Shown: positions 1 to 10,779, counted from the stretch's first letter. The stretch: 36,018 nt of DNA from Saprospirales bacterium (GCA_947464015.1 CANHVE010000005.1:1-36018); one strand, 5' to 3'. The notes: generated from the letters alone by a model not told the origin. Translations and numbers: made by a program.

Positions 1-500
1 GGTCCATTTTGATTGTATTGATTATCGATATACTGATCGTCATACGTTGATTTATTCCAATCTATACTTCTATAACCACCACCACCAATAATAGCAAAAG
101 ATAATGTACTAGTAGCATATTTATTCAATTGAATATGATATGCTAAAGCTAATTCTAATTTATGCGTTGCAAAATTGATATCACCACTTACATCAGTAAA
201 ATAATTTAATCCGAATCCAAAAAAGTTTTTATACCTATAACCTCTACTAATACTCATATCAAACGACACATTCGCTGTTTTATAAACGAAAGGAAAATTA
301 GATGAATTCGCATATTGAAATTTAGTATTCGCATTTAATCTAAATCTACAAGTATTTAAACCTGCTAGAGCTGGATTTAAATTCAAAGGTGATGCATTAT
401 ATTGCGTTAAATGTATATCTGGCCCACCTTGTGCAAATCCTACTTTTTGTGCAGATAAGAAGATAAGTATGCTCAGTATTATTTTAAAATTATTTTTCAT
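1..500 (-). CDS. PorP/SprF family T9SS outer-membrane protein, 3' end outside window
   Basis: This is an open minus-strand frame running off the left edge, missing from the ORF track because it has no stop in the window. It starts with a signal peptide (MKNNFKIILSILIFLSAQKVGFAQ) and continues with the usual PorP/SprF opening: a short 'DIHLTQYNASPLNLNPALAG' stretch, then beta-barrel-like segments. The family forms outer-membrane barrels that partner T9SS-exported adhesins (SprF with SprB). It lies 16 nt downstream of the 2435-aa PKD giant, so the two are almost certainly cotranscribed and this is probably its cognate partner. A second in-frame ATG lies at 515; I chose 500 because it gives a normal signal peptide. 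About 166 residues are visible; full family members are about 300-340. Confidence 0.85.
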   Translation of the reverse strand, partial: MKNNFKIILSILIFLSAQKVGFAQGGPDIHLTQYNASPLNLNPALAGLNTCRFRLNANTKFQYANSSNFPFVYKTANVSFDMSISRGYRYKNFFGFGLNYFTDVSGDINFATHKLELALAYHIQLNKYATSTLSFAIIGGGGYRSIDWNKSTYDDQYIDNQYNQNG

Positions 501-516
501 TTTATTGAATATCATT

Positions 517-3500
517 TTATCTGATTAAAGTTACATTTCCTGAGAAGCTAATTTTATCATCATTGGTACAAGTAGCCTCAATATAAAATACATATACACC
601 AGGATTCAAATCTTTAGTACCGTTTTTATCCATCCCTAACCAACCAACATTCTTATCATTCGCTTTAATATTAGTTCGTTCATGTACTAAATTACCCCAT
701 CTATCAAATATTCTAAACACCATAATGTCTTTCACTCCATATCCTCTAGGGTAGAAGATATCATTTTGTCCGTCACCATTTGGAGTAAAGGTATTTGGCA
801 TATAGAATATCTCTTTAGGACATTGATCATAAACGGTTACTGTTACAGTATCAGATGTATTACAATAAGCGTCTAATAAGCTGTAATAAACAGTAGCAAT
901 ATAAGTGGTTGTAACAGGTGGTTCAGATATTGGATCAATACAATCATCACATGTTATAGTTGCATTAGGTGTCCATCTAATACTATCAATCGAACCTGCA
1001 GGGAATGCCGTTAATTGAGAAACAGAACCTAGAATAATTACAGCAGGATCTGCTGTAGTTTCTAAAGGCATTGCTGGTAATACTTGAACAGTAATTTGTT
1101 GCGTAGTTGGAGGACAGGCTCTATAAGGTCCATAACCATTAACAGTATAATTAAGTGAAGTGTTTGGAGTAGAAACTACATAAGCTGTATCATCTCTATC
1201 TAAGTATAATGGAGGTACCCATTCATATATAACTGCACCTTCCCCATGTAAAATCACTGAATTTCCTTGACAAACAGAGGTATCTGAATAAGCAGACACA
1301 TTACTTTGCCAATCTACTAATACCGTTTGTATGGCTGTATCTCTACATCCATTATCATCCTGAATCATTAAAATAACTTGATAAGAACCAGAATCTGCAT
1401 AAGTATGAGTTGGATTTTGAATAACATCTCCACTAAAATCTCCAAAGCTCCAGTTCCAATCATTGATAATTCCTGATCCTGCAACTGATAAGTCGGTAAA
1501 TACCATTGGAGTATTTTCACAAGTTGTATCCCAACTAAAATTAGCTACTGGAGGTTGATTGATTCGTACCATGATACTTGCAGTATCTTGACATCCTCCT
1601 GAATCAACAACTGTTAACGTAACTCTATATACTCCAGCAGTTGTATAAGTATGACAAATACTAGGACTAGTATAATCTGTCAATAAATCTCCATTGATAT
1701 CCCAAGCCCATGAACGGATTGGAGTTGTAACAAATGTTGAGAAATCCGTAAAACAGATTGGAATGCCTAAACATACTTCTATATCTGGGCTATATGTAAA
1801 TCGTGCATCTGGAATAACAGCTGGCGTTACTGGTTTAATAATGGAATCAATACAACCTCTAATATCCGTTACTACAAACAACACGTTATGTGTACTCGAA
1901 TCAGAATATGAGTGTGAAGGACTAGAGATTGTAGATGTTACTCCCCCATCATCAAAATTCCAGAAGTAGCCATTAATTGCTCCTCCCGAGCCTGCTAATG
2001 ATGTATTAGAGAAGTTTACAGGTAAAGTACCACAACCTCCACCATACGTAAAGTTAGCCGTTGGTAATGTGAAGGTATTGACTACAAAAGTAGTATCATC
2101 TTTACAACCAAAAGCATCTGTTACATATAAAGTAACAGGATGTAATCCACCTGTAGGATATAAATAACTAGTAGAGGATCCAGTAGCAGAATCGGAAGCA
2201 GTTAAATCCCAATTATAAGAAACTATTGGGAATGTAAATGCAGTTGAAACGGAAGTCAAATGATTTGAATCGCCCAAACATACTGAATCAGCTACAAATC
2301 TTGCAATTGGATTAGCAAATACATATACTGTTCTGCTTGTATCATCTGTACAGCCAAATGAAGAAGTGACTCTTAAATTAACGGTACGTGAACCAGCAGT
2401 TGAGTATAAATAACTTGGATTTTGTAAAGTAGATGTTGGAGGTGAACTAAAGTTCCATGACCAAGATGCTACTGTACCAGAGAATGGTACGCTTAAATCG
2501 ACAAAATGCATACTATCTCCTAAACAAACTGAATCCATTCTGAAATTAGCTAAAATAGGTGCTTGTACAATTACAGATATTACTGTATCATCTACACAAC
2601 CATATCTTGAATAAGTTGTTAAGCGAACATTATAGGTACCTGGTGTAAAATAAGCGAATCTTGGATTTCTTATATTAGATGTATCAGTTGTTATAGTGAT
2701 ATCTCCAAAATCCCAATGCCATCTATTGATAGAACCCACCGCATTAGTTGATAAATCAGTAAATGAAATGGTATCTCCTGGGCATAAAGTATCTCCTCTA
2801 AATATTGCTATTGGTAAAGGAACGATAGTAGCTGTTCTAAAGGTATCATCCGAACAACCATTTGAATCTGTTACCACTAATCTAGTTGAATAATTGATTG
2901 GTGCAACACTTGGGAATGTATACGTAGGGTTTCTGAGTATAGATGTATCTGTTGTAGATGGGTCACCAAAATTCCATTGCCAGTTTCTAATTCCTCTTGT
3001 AGAAGTAGACAAATCTGTAAAAGCTACTCCACTATAAATACAAGTTGTATCTACTCTGAAGTTTGCAGTTGGTCTACCTAATACTGTAATTGGTATAATT
3101 GTATCTTTACTACAACCTTGATTTCTAACAGTGAGACGAACATTATAAGTTCCTACAGCTGAAAACACCCAACTTGGATTTTGAAGGTTAGAAGTATCTA
3201 ATGGACCAGTTTCACCAAAACTCCATGCCCATTCGATAATACTTCCAGCACTTGTACTTGATAAATCTGTAAATCTAGTTGTATCTCGAACACAAGCTGT
3301 TGTTGCGCTGAAATTACTTCTTGGAGATTGTAATAATGGTACTAGAATAGTTGTATCATCGGTACATCCAAAACTATTAGTTGTAACTAATCTAACTGAA
3401 AATGAAGTAATACTTGTAAATACGTGCGTTGGATTGGCTAATGTAGAAGTATTCGCAACCCCAGAAGGTACATCTCCAAAATTCCAAGAGTAGCCTGTTA

Positions 3501-6500
3501 ATGTTCCTACGTTAGTAGTACTTGTATTTGTAAAGGTAGTATTAGCACCTAGACAAACAGTATCATTTCTAAAACTAGTAAATACTCTAGAAACTGAAAT
3601 TATAACAGTATCAACATCTGTACAACCAGCACTATCAGTAGCTGTTAAAATATAGGTTGTAGTAGAATCTGGTGTACATAATGGATTACTAATATTAGTA
3701 GCACTTAAGAATGTAGAAGGGCTCCAAGAGTAGGTACGACCTCCACTTCCATTTAATCTGGTGCTTGAACCAAAACATATGGTTGTATCTCTTCCCGCAT
3801 TTGCAATTGGATCTGCAAGTACCACAATAGACTTACTTATTGAATCAGTACATCCTAATGAATCAGTTACGGTTAATAATACATTAAATGTTCCAGCAGT
3901 TGTAAAATCAAAAGTAGGGTTCTGTAAAGAAGACGTGGATGCTAATGGTCTAAATTGCCAGTTCCATCTCGTAATTTGTGTATCTCCTCGAACACTTAAA
4001 TCTGTAAATGATACTAAAGGATCGCTTACACATTGTAAAGAATCGCTACGTGAGAAATTAGCTCTAGGTTTTGTTGGAATTCGTAATATAAATACACTTG
4101 AATCACCACAACCACCAATAGGATTGTTTACATATAATCGTACTCGATAATTTCCAGGTCCATTATATCTATGACAAGGATTAGAAATGGCAGCATGTGC
4201 TGAACCATCACCAAAATCCCAATCGAAGATCGTTGGACGAATTCGACGTACTAAATACATTGAACTATCGTAGAAACAAATAGTGGCTGTATCACACATA
4301 TTTAATCTAGTAAATCCGAATTTCACAGCTAAGGTATCTACAGTTACTGATAAGCCAGGACTATAAGGGATATTACATCCAGTAGTATCAGCTAATAATA
4401 ATTGAGGGTAAAAAATTCCTGTATCACCATACACATAATTAATTGTGTCAAATACTAATGAATCTAGAGGTATGGTAGATGGATGTGTTAATGAAATTAA
4501 ATTATCTCCAGTCAAATAGAATATCTGAGAAGCATTTCTACTTTGTATAATTGTTCTAATAGAGTTGTTTACACATACAAGATTAGGTGCAAAAGAGAAT
4601 GAACCACTAGGACCTTTGATGATAATATAATTTGGACGAAGTAATGTATCGTAACAACCATCGCATGATTGAACTATTAAAGTAATATCGTAATGTCCAG
4701 GTTGAGCATAAATATGAGATGGATTCTGTAAAGTTGAGCCAGTTCCATCTCCAAAATCCCAATTCCATGAACAAATATTGGTATAAGATGAGTCATAGAA
4801 TGTTATCAATCCTGCGTCGCACACAAAGTATGAATCAGCTACCCCAAAATTTGCAATTGGTTCGTAAATTCGAACTTGTTTACTCATAGATGAATCGCAT
4901 CCAAAAGAATCCGTCACTGTAAGCGTAATTGTATAAAGGCCAGGTACACTATAATTAACAGGAGTTGGATTTTGTAAGGTAGATGTCGATGGAACTCCAC
5001 CAGGGAATGTCCAACTATAGGAAGGCCTTGTACCTGTTGCAAATGAAGTAATAGTTAACGGGCCATTATTTACACAATGAAGCGTATCTACGTTAAAATT
5101 AGCAATCGGATTAAATACAGATACTCTTATTACATTGGATACCGCCGAACATTTATTATCAAAAACAGTGGCTACCACGTTATATACCCCTGCATTTGTA
5201 TAGGTATAACATGGCTGGCTTAAATTAGAAGTATCGGCTGTAGTGGTAGGGTCACCAAAATCCCAATGTACATATTTTGTACCAGCACAAATCAATCTAC
5301 TTGCAGTATCTGAAAAACATGCCGTTAGTGGTGCACAACCTACAGTATCTCTAGCATTAATCTTAGCAGTAACGCTTCTAATATTGATAAAGTTGGGTTT
5401 TGTTACTGTATCTCTACAACCATCTGCAGCTATATTAATCATTCTGACCGTATCTAAACAAGTTCTTGTGTAGGTTCTATTTTGGGCTGGGACTGAAAAA
5501 CTACCCCAAACACCCATCGTATAAAATCTAGTACTTGATGGGCCTGAACGAATGCTAGACGAAATATTTGTAAATCGTATAAGACTACCTAAACAAGTAT
5601 CTACTGAACTAGCTGTAAAATCTATTACTGGCCTTCTTATACAAATATTCCTAGTAACATCATGATCACATCCCGTGACCCTACTCCAAACATGCAAATT
5701 CACACTATAACATCCTGTATCGGGAAATATGAAACTTGGATTGGGCTGATTGGAAGTATCAGTAGTGGAACTTAGTACCCCAAAATCCCAAAAGACACTA
5801 TCGCCTGCCAACATATTTATACCTTCAGATGTACCTATAAAAAATCGTTGAAACCTATTCCCACAAAATGTAGAATCTCTAAAACTAGCAATGGGATATA
5901 AGATGACAACCGTATCAGATGTTATCAAAGGGGAAGCACAACCTCTTACATAGGCATACATAGAAGGATAAAATATCCCTGTATCCGTGTATAAATGTAA
6001 TACCGTATCATCAGTAAAAGTTCTAAATGGTCCATCACCAAAAGCATATCTAGTTGAATCAAGTAATAATGGAGGAGAAACAACAAACATTACCATTGAA
6101 TCACCGAAGCACATAGTATCTGGAATTGCCGTGAATGTAACACGAGGAGTATCAGCAACACAAATAATTGAATCCGTTATTAATGTATCTCTACAACCTA
6201 AACGGGTAGTAGTAATCAATTGAATAGGATAACATCCTGGAGTACTAAATGTCATTACTGGATCTCTTAAAGTAGAAGTACCAGCAGTACCAAAAGTCCA
6301 AGCTCGGGTTAATACAGAGTCGCATGAATTGACTGTAGTAATATCGTTAAATGGCACTGTCAATGGAATACAACCACTTCTAACTGCTCCAATAATAATA
6401 TTATTTGTATAATCAGAGATTCTAATTTGACCAGGAGCTGTATAGGTTACAGAGCATCCTCTTGAATCTGTTATAGTAAGTGTAGCAAAATTAAATGCTC

Positions 6501-7824
6501 CGAAATTGTTATAATAGACGGTATGTGGCCCAACCCCTGTTCTGGTGGTTGGTGCAGCTGCTCCTGGGAAATTCCATGAATAGGTACAAGGACCAGATGG
6601 ACAAGTTAAACCAGTAGCGGTATATGTTATGGTATCTGAAGGTCTACATCTTTCATGACAAGTACCTGTATACGAATATGAACCGGTAGGTAATGGGAAA
6701 ACAGTGATCGTGAATGTTCGAGTTCGAGTAGCGGTACATCCACCTGGAAGAGTTTGTGTTACAGTAACCGTATAAGTAGTTGTAGCAGTAATTGTAGTTG
6801 TAAAATCATAAGCACTACCCGAAGATGGAGATGCCCCACCACCCGGAGTAATAGTCCAACTATATGAACCTACTTCAGGAGTTGTTGGTCTAAACGTTAC
6901 AACGGTATTTCCACATAAGGTTGAAGTTGTAACTAATGTAAAATCGATGGTTGGTGTAGTAGAAACGATTACATAAGAAGGGACTGTGATACTATCTCTA
7001 CAACCTGCTGCATTGATTGCTACTAAAGTGATATCATATGTTCCTGAAGGAAATGAGAATGTAGGGTTGGCAGCTGTTGAAAATACAGTTAAAGGACCAG
7101 CAGTTGGTGCTGTACGCTGATATCGCCATATATAACTTGTTGCTCCAACTGAAGTATTGGTAAAACCTACAGACAATGAGGTACCACAACCCACAGAAGG
7201 CCCACTCGTAAAGCTGGCCGTTGGTGTTGGCATATAATGAATTGTATCAGTAAGTGCAACCGTAGTAGCACAACCACAAGAGTTGGCAACCCGCACAGTC
7301 ATTGAATAATCTCCAAATGTAGTATAGTGAAAGCATTGACGAGACGCCGACGTTAATGAAACCAATCCTTCCGTAGAGCCTGGTGCGTCATATATTACTG
7401 AAGTAATTGTACAGCCAGCACCTGGATTTGATAAGTTATTGATACAAACTAATCCAGTACAGTTAGATGCCGAATCTATATCTAAACTGATAATTGGATT
7501 AGCAAAAATTTGGACACAAGGACTTGCCCTAAAAGTATCTCTCTCCCCTAAGGTGTTTGTAACCACTAATATTGGACAGAATACTCCTACTCCGTATAAG
7601 TGTGTTGCAAAAACTGAAGTAGAAAGTCCATCGCCATAAAATAAAGTGGACGAGGTAAATGGGGCAGAACTGGTTGAAGTATTTGTAAAACTTACTAGTG
7701 AGGCTCCACATCTGCTTGAGGATAGATAACTATAGGTAAATCCAGCATTAATAGTTGCATACATACTCCAACTTAAGAGCATGAAGACGACTAAAGATAT
7801 TAGTCTTTGGTACATTTGTTTCAT
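517..7824 (-). CDS. Giant PKD-repeat cell-surface protein with T9SS type B sorting domain
   Basis: This 2435-aa secreted protein has an N-terminal hydrophobic signal (about residues 1-25) followed by roughly two dozen tandem PKD-like beta-sandwich repeats of about 80-90 aa. Each repeat carries W-W/DFG-type cores (for example WNWDFGDGTG), 'TLQNPTHxY' and 'GCxDT' motifs, and paired cysteines. The last ~95 residues are a gliding-motility-associated type B C-terminal domain (NTFTPNGDGQNDIFYPRG, then FDRWGNLVHE, ending VTLIR), which directs export through the T9SS. No enzymatic domain is visible, so an adhesin or gliding/matrix filament is the likely role (inference). It is followed after 16 nt by a PorP/SprF gene. 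ATGs at 7824 and 7815 both fit; the longer start is kept. Many plus-strand ORFs inside it are antisense shadows of the repetitive coding sequence. Confidence 0.93.
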   Translation of the reverse strand: MKQMYQRLISLVVFMLLSWSMYATINAGFTYSYLSSSRCGASLVSFTNTSTSSAPFTSSTLFYGDGLSTSVFATHLYGVGVFCPILVVTNTLGERDTFRASPCVQIFANPIISLDIDSASNCTGLVCINNLSNPGAGCTITSVIYDAPGSTEGLVSLTSASRQCFHYTTFGDYSMTVRVANSCGCATTVALTDTIHYMPTPTASFTSGPSVGCGTSLSVGFTNTSVGATSYIWRYQRTAPTAGPLTVFSTAANPTFSFPSGTYDITLVAINAAGCRDSITVPSYVIVSTTPTIDFTLVTTSTLCGNTVVTFRPTTPEVGSYSWTITPGGGASPSSGSAYDFTTTITATTTYTVTVTQTLPGGCTATRTRTFTITVFPLPTGSYSYTGTCHERCRPSDTITYTATGLTCPSGPCTYSWNFPGAAAPTTRTGVGPHTVYYNNFGAFNFATLTITDSRGCSVTYTAPGQIRISDYTNNIIIGAVRSGCIPLTVPFNDITTVNSCDSVLTRAWTFGTAGTSTLRDPVMTFSTPGCYPIQLITTTRLGCRDTLITDSIICVADTPRVTFTAIPDTMCFGDSMVMFVVSPPLLLDSTRYAFGDGPFRTFTDDTVLHLYTDTGIFYPSMYAYVRGCASPLITSDTVVILYPIASFRDSTFCGNRFQRFFIGTSEGINMLAGDSVFWDFGVLSSTTDTSNQPNPSFIFPDTGCYSVNLHVWSRVTGCDHDVTRNICIRRPVIDFTASSVDTCLGSLIRFTNISSSIRSGPSSTRFYTMGVWGSFSVPAQNRTYTRTCLDTVRMINIAADGCRDTVTKPNFINIRSVTAKINARDTVGCAPLTACFSDTASRLICAGTKYVHWDFGDPTTTADTSNLSQPCYTYTNAGVYNVVATVFDNKCSAVSNVIRVSVFNPIANFNVDTLHCVNNGPLTITSFATGTRPSYSWTFPGGVPSTSTLQNPTPVNYSVPGLYTITLTVTDSFGCDSSMSKQVRIYEPIANFGVADSYFVCDAGLITFYDSSYTNICSWNWDFGDGTGSTLQNPSHIYAQPGHYDITLIVQSCDGCYDTLLRPNYIIIKGPSGSFSFAPNLVCVNNSIRTIIQSRNASQIFYLTGDNLISLTHPSTIPLDSLVFDTINYVYGDTGIFYPQLLLADTTGCNIPYSPGLSVTVDTLAVKFGFTRLNMCDTATICFYDSSMYLVRRIRPTIFDWDFGDGSAHAAISNPCHRYNGPGNYRVRLYVNNPIGGCGDSSVFILRIPTKPRANFSRSDSLQCVSDPLVSFTDLSVRGDTQITRWNWQFRPLASTSSLQNPTFDFTTAGTFNVLLTVTDSLGCTDSISKSIVVLADPIANAGRDTTICFGSSTRLNGSGGRTYSWSPSTFLSATNISNPLCTPDSTTTYILTATDSAGCTDVDTVIISVSRVFTSFRNDTVCLGANTTFTNTSTTNVGTLTGYSWNFGDVPSGVANTSTLANPTHVFTSITSFSVRLVTTNSFGCTDDTTILVPLLQSPRSNFSATTACVRDTTRFTDLSSTSAGSIIEWAWSFGETGPLDTSNLQNPSWVFSAVGTYNVRLTVRNQGCSKDTIIPITVLGRPTANFRVDTTCIYSGVAFTDLSTSTRGIRNWQWNFGDPSTTDTSILRNPTYTFPSVAPINYSTRLVVTDSNGCSDDTFRTATIVPLPIAIFRGDTLCPGDTISFTDLSTNAVGSINRWHWDFGDITITTDTSNIRNPRFAYFTPGTYNVRLTTYSRYGCVDDTVISVIVQAPILANFRMDSVCLGDSMHFVDLSVPFSGTVASWSWNFSSPPTSTLQNPSYLYSTAGSRTVNLRVTSSFGCTDDTSRTVYVFANPIARFVADSVCLGDSNHLTSVSTAFTFPIVSYNWDLTASDSATGSSTSYLYPTGGLHPVTLYVTDAFGCKDDTTFVVNTFTLPTANFTYGGGCGTLPVNFSNTSLAGSGGAINGYFWNFDDGGVTSTISSPSHSYSDSSTHNVLFVVTDIRGCIDSIIKPVTPAVIPDARFTYSPDIEVCLGIPICFTDFSTFVTTPIRSWAWDINGDLLTDYTSPSICHTYTTAGVYRVTLTVVDSGGCQDTASIMVRINQPPVANFSWDTTCENTPMVFTDLSVAGSGIINDWNWSFGDFSGDVIQNPTHTYADSGSYQVILMIQDDNGCRDTAIQTVLVDWQSNVSAYSDTSVCQGNSVILHGEGAVIYEWVPPLYLDRDDTAYVVSTPNTSLNYTVNGYGPYRACPPTTQQITVQVLPAMPLETTADPAVIILGSVSQLTAFPAGSIDSIRWTPNATITCDDCIDPISEPPVTTTYIATVYYSLLDAYCNTSDTVTVTVYDQCPKEIFYMPNTFTPNGDGQNDIFYPRGYGVKDIMVFRIFDRWGNLVHERTNIKANDKNVGWLGMDKNGTKDLNPGVYVFYIEATCTNDDKISFSGNVTLIR

Positions 7825-7978
7825 ATAATTATTGGCTTTATTAATTAAAAAACATATTAAAGATAATACAAAAATTCATATTTAAAAATTTTTAACTCGT
7901 AAAAATATAATAAAATATTGACAAATTAATAGTTACATTCTGTAAAACGAGCAAAATGTTAAAAAATTTGTAAGAATG

Positions 7979-8974
7979 TTAAAATTTAGGACAGATTAAT
8001 CCTTTCGATTTTTTTTGGCAATTAGCCGGTATAATATATTGAGCTGAAGCTTCAAATGCACCTCTACCCGAACTAGCATTTTTAAGGTCTGAAACGTTTA
8101 TATCATAGGTTAATCCAATAAGCACATTTTTGATATCTGCTCGAGCACCCACAATGAATGCATCGGTAACTGGACGAGAAAATCGCCCCCAAGCACCCAA
8201 TGCTACTGCAGTTTCACTAAATAAATCATCTCCAATAATAAACTGAACATACGTACCTACCATTCCTTGCATAGATTGGCCTTGTTTGGCAAATAAAGCA
8301 GATGGAATGAGGTTCCATTTATTACCTAATTCAACTAAAGCACCTGCACTTGCCACATATTTGATGGGCAATTTCGAATTTTTATCTTTAAAAAATGAAT
8401 TGTAAGGTTGATTGATATGCAATACAGATACCCCAGCGTACATATTAAGTCGGTCAGCCAACTGTGCATGCCAAAGCAAACCTGCTCCAACATCTATCAT
8501 AAAAAAAGAATTATTAATCGATGCCGATTCATCAATATTATCGGGATAAATAGCATTCGTTAAATTGATTCCTCTTAGATAAAAATTGCCTTGAAAACCT
8601 ACAGCTATCGAATGCTTAACTCTACTTCCAAATCCTTTTGCATAAGCAAAAGAAAGCCCCATATGAGTTGTTTTCATAGCTAAATCGCCTGCTTTATCTC
8701 CTGCAAAAACTAATCCTACACCAAAATAATCTCTACGCCATTTACATTTCATAAAATTCATATCAAATGCACCCGAATAGGTTTCATATTTCGATTTAAT
8801 TGATCCCCATTGATTTCTATAGTTGGCTCCTATTCTATACTTCCCTAACATAAAACCTGTCATAGCAGGATTCAAAGTGAGTGGAGAGCTATGAAATTGA
8901 GAAAAATGATAGTCTTGTGAGTAGCTTAAACTTAAGCTAATACATAAACCCAATATGACAATTAGTTTTTTCAT
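7979..8974 (-). CDS. PorP/SprF family type IX secretion membrane protein
   Basis: A 331-aa protein with a clear signal peptide (residues 1-19, ending SLSYSQ) and the family signature 'QDYHFSQFHSSPLTLNPAMTG' immediately after cleavage. It then has alternating amphipathic beta strands of an outer-membrane barrel, and the length is typical. Its ATG directly follows the stop of the upstream SprB-repeat gene (TAAATG, no spacer), implying translational coupling with it. In Flavobacterium johnsoniae, SprF is needed for SprB export; by analogy this protein likely serves the upstream type B-CTD protein. It and the partial copy at 1-500 share the opening motif and fold but differ in sequence, so they are old paralogs rather than a recent duplication. 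Confidence 0.9.
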   Translation of the reverse strand: MKKLIVILGLCISLSLSYSQDYHFSQFHSSPLTLNPAMTGFMLGKYRIGANYRNQWGSIKSKYETYSGAFDMNFMKCKWRRDYFGVGLVFAGDKAGDLAMKTTHMGLSFAYAKGFGSRVKHSIAVGFQGNFYLRGINLTNAIYPDNIDESASINNSFFMIDVGAGLLWHAQLADRLNMYAGVSVLHINQPYNSFFKDKNSKLPIKYVASAGALVELGNKWNLIPSALFAKQGQSMQGMVGTYVQFIIGDDLFSETAVALGAWGRFSRPVTDAFIVGARADIKNVLIGLTYDINVSDLKNASSGRGAFEASAQYIIPANCQKKSKGLICPKF

Positions 8975-10732
8975 TTATCTAATTAATGAAATATTTCCTT
9001 CTTTAATAATTCGATCTTTATTTACAAAGGTATCAATATAAATAAAGTAAGTATATACCCCTGTTTCACATAATTTATGTGTGTATTTATGCATACCGTC
9101 CCAAAATTCTTCTTTACTGTAACTATCAAATACATTATTTCCCCATCTATCATAGATATGAAGTTCTATATTTCGAATCGCTTCATTGCATTGAATTTTT
9201 AATAAATCATTTATCCCATCTGCATTGGGTGTAAAAATATTAGGTATTCGAATTTCTATAGGGATCGAATCTACTTGCACCAACACACTATCATCCAAAT
9301 AACAACCATTCTCTAAACGAATATATTCATGATAGATTGTAGTTCGCATAGGAAATACACTGGCATTGGTTTGCAAAGCCACTAAATTATAATTCGGCAA
9401 CCAATAAACTGAATCAACAAATGGATAATCTAGTAAGGCTGTTAATAATGCACTTTGTCCTTGTAGAATAGTAGTATCTCCAATCAATTCATAATAGGGT
9501 GTAAAATAATTAGCCACTTCAATATTAAGTATGGTATCACAACCAATATTATTCGAAACACTCACTGTGTATGTACCAGCTGCCAAATGATTCACAAAAT
9601 TGCTATCGATACTAGCATCGTGACTCCAAGTGAAGTGATTGGGTCTATCACGAGAAGTTACTTTTATACGAATAGCCCCATTACTAAAACCAGCACAAGT
9701 CGAATCGAGTAAAATGACTTGTGCACTGGGTCCGCCTGAATTTCCAATATTTACTTCCAAACTATCTGTACAACCTTTATTATCTAGCACATAAAAGCCA
9801 TACATTCCAGCATTTAAAGAATCTAATCGACCTGAAAAGCTAGTCCCATCTGCCAAAAAATAGGACATACTAGGAGTTCCTCCAGTGGCTGATAAAAGAA
9901 TATTCCCTACTTTTCTATAACAGGTATCATTGGTAAAACTCGCATTTAAAACCAAGGTATCTGAAGGTCCTTTCACTTCAAATCGATATACTCGATTGGT
10001 AGTTGGACATAAAGAATCTGTAATATTTACCGTATAGATTCCTTGACCTAAATTCGATATAAAGGAATCAATATCTGTACTCCCTGTCCACACAAAACGA
10101 TAAGGTCGAAGTCCACCAGTAAGTGTGATAGAGATAGAACCTGTAGTATCGTCGAAACAATTGATATCGATAATATCGGTGTCTTGCAATCTAAAATAGC
10201 CTCCCGTATCGCGCAAAATCACGGATATAGAATCGGAATTACACCCAGTTACATTATCAAATGCAACTACTTGAAACAACCCTGATGGTAGATTCACTCC
10301 TCCTGGATAATTGGTTCCGCCATTAATGGTATAAAAGGTGTAGGCTCCACTCCCACCCGTAATGGATGATAAGATAGCCCCGTTATTCGCCCCACAAGTT
10401 GGATTACGCGTACCAAATATACTGATAGAGACACTTGAGAATGTTATTGTAGCAGTATCTATTAAGGAGTCGATAAACACTCCTAAAGTATCGAAATGAG
10501 AGACGGTAACATAATAAACGCCCGGACTCAGATTCATGATGGAATCGATGCTTGCACCTGTACTCCATCTATAGGTATAAGAACCTGTAAGTACATCGGG
10601 TATGACACGAGCGGTTCCATTTAAAGTATCACAATCTGATTTTTTAATATTCATCGAAGTATGAAAAGACTGTGCATTTACTTCTATAACTAGTAATAAA
10701 ATACAATAAATAAGAAGTACACATTTTTTCAT
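8975..10732 (-). CDS. SprB-repeat surface protein with T9SS type B sorting domain
   Basis: The ORF track extends to 10897, but the start at 10732 gives a clean signal peptide (MKKCVLLIYCILLLVIEVNAQ), and a TAATTTTG -7 box lies just upstream at 10780-10787, so 585 aa is preferred. The body has about five SprB-type repeats of about 75-80 aa with the recurring pattern 'GG..PY.Y.W..G..ID....L..G.Y.V.V.D' (for example around GGLRPYRFVWTGSTDID). The C-terminus is a type B CTD: IPNIFTPNADGINDLLKI, then IYDRWGNNVFDS, ending GNISLIR. It is exported through the T9SS to the cell surface, probably as an adhesin (family knowledge plus inference). The stop abuts the ATG of the downstream PorP/SprF gene. 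Confidence 0.88.
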   Translation of the reverse strand: MKKCVLLIYCILLLVIEVNAQSFHTSMNIKKSDCDTLNGTARVIPDVLTGSYTYRWSTGASIDSIMNLSPGVYYVTVSHFDTLGVFIDSLIDTATITFSSVSISIFGTRNPTCGANNGAILSSITGGSGAYTFYTINGGTNYPGGVNLPSGLFQVVAFDNVTGCNSDSISVILRDTGGYFRLQDTDIIDINCFDDTTGSISITLTGGLRPYRFVWTGSTDIDSFISNLGQGIYTVNITDSLCPTTNRVYRFEVKGPSDTLVLNASFTNDTCYRKVGNILLSATGGTPSMSYFLADGTSFSGRLDSLNAGMYGFYVLDNKGCTDSLEVNIGNSGGPSAQVILLDSTCAGFSNGAIRIKVTSRDRPNHFTWSHDASIDSNFVNHLAAGTYTVSVSNNIGCDTILNIEVANYFTPYYELIGDTTILQGQSALLTALLDYPFVDSVYWLPNYNLVALQTNASVFPMRTTIYHEYIRLENGCYLDDSVLVQVDSIPIEIRIPNIFTPNADGINDLLKIQCNEAIRNIELHIYDRWGNNVFDSYSKEEFWDGMHKYTHKLCETGVYTYFIYIDTFVNKDRIIKEGNISLIR

Positions 10733-10779
10733 TAATAACTCAAAAGGATAAAATAGTTGAAATGATGATATTAGCATCA

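Noticed and set aside
1694-7639. Several plus-strand ORFs of 65-129 aa antisense to the giant PKD gene
   Set aside because: They recur at the same phase of the PKD repeats and mirror its codons, as expected for shadows of a repetitive coding sequence.
7825-7978. Terminator between the PorP/SprF gene and the PKD giant
   Set aside because: Only a 7-bp ACATTCT/AGAATGT inverted repeat with a loop of over 30 nt is present, too weak to call.
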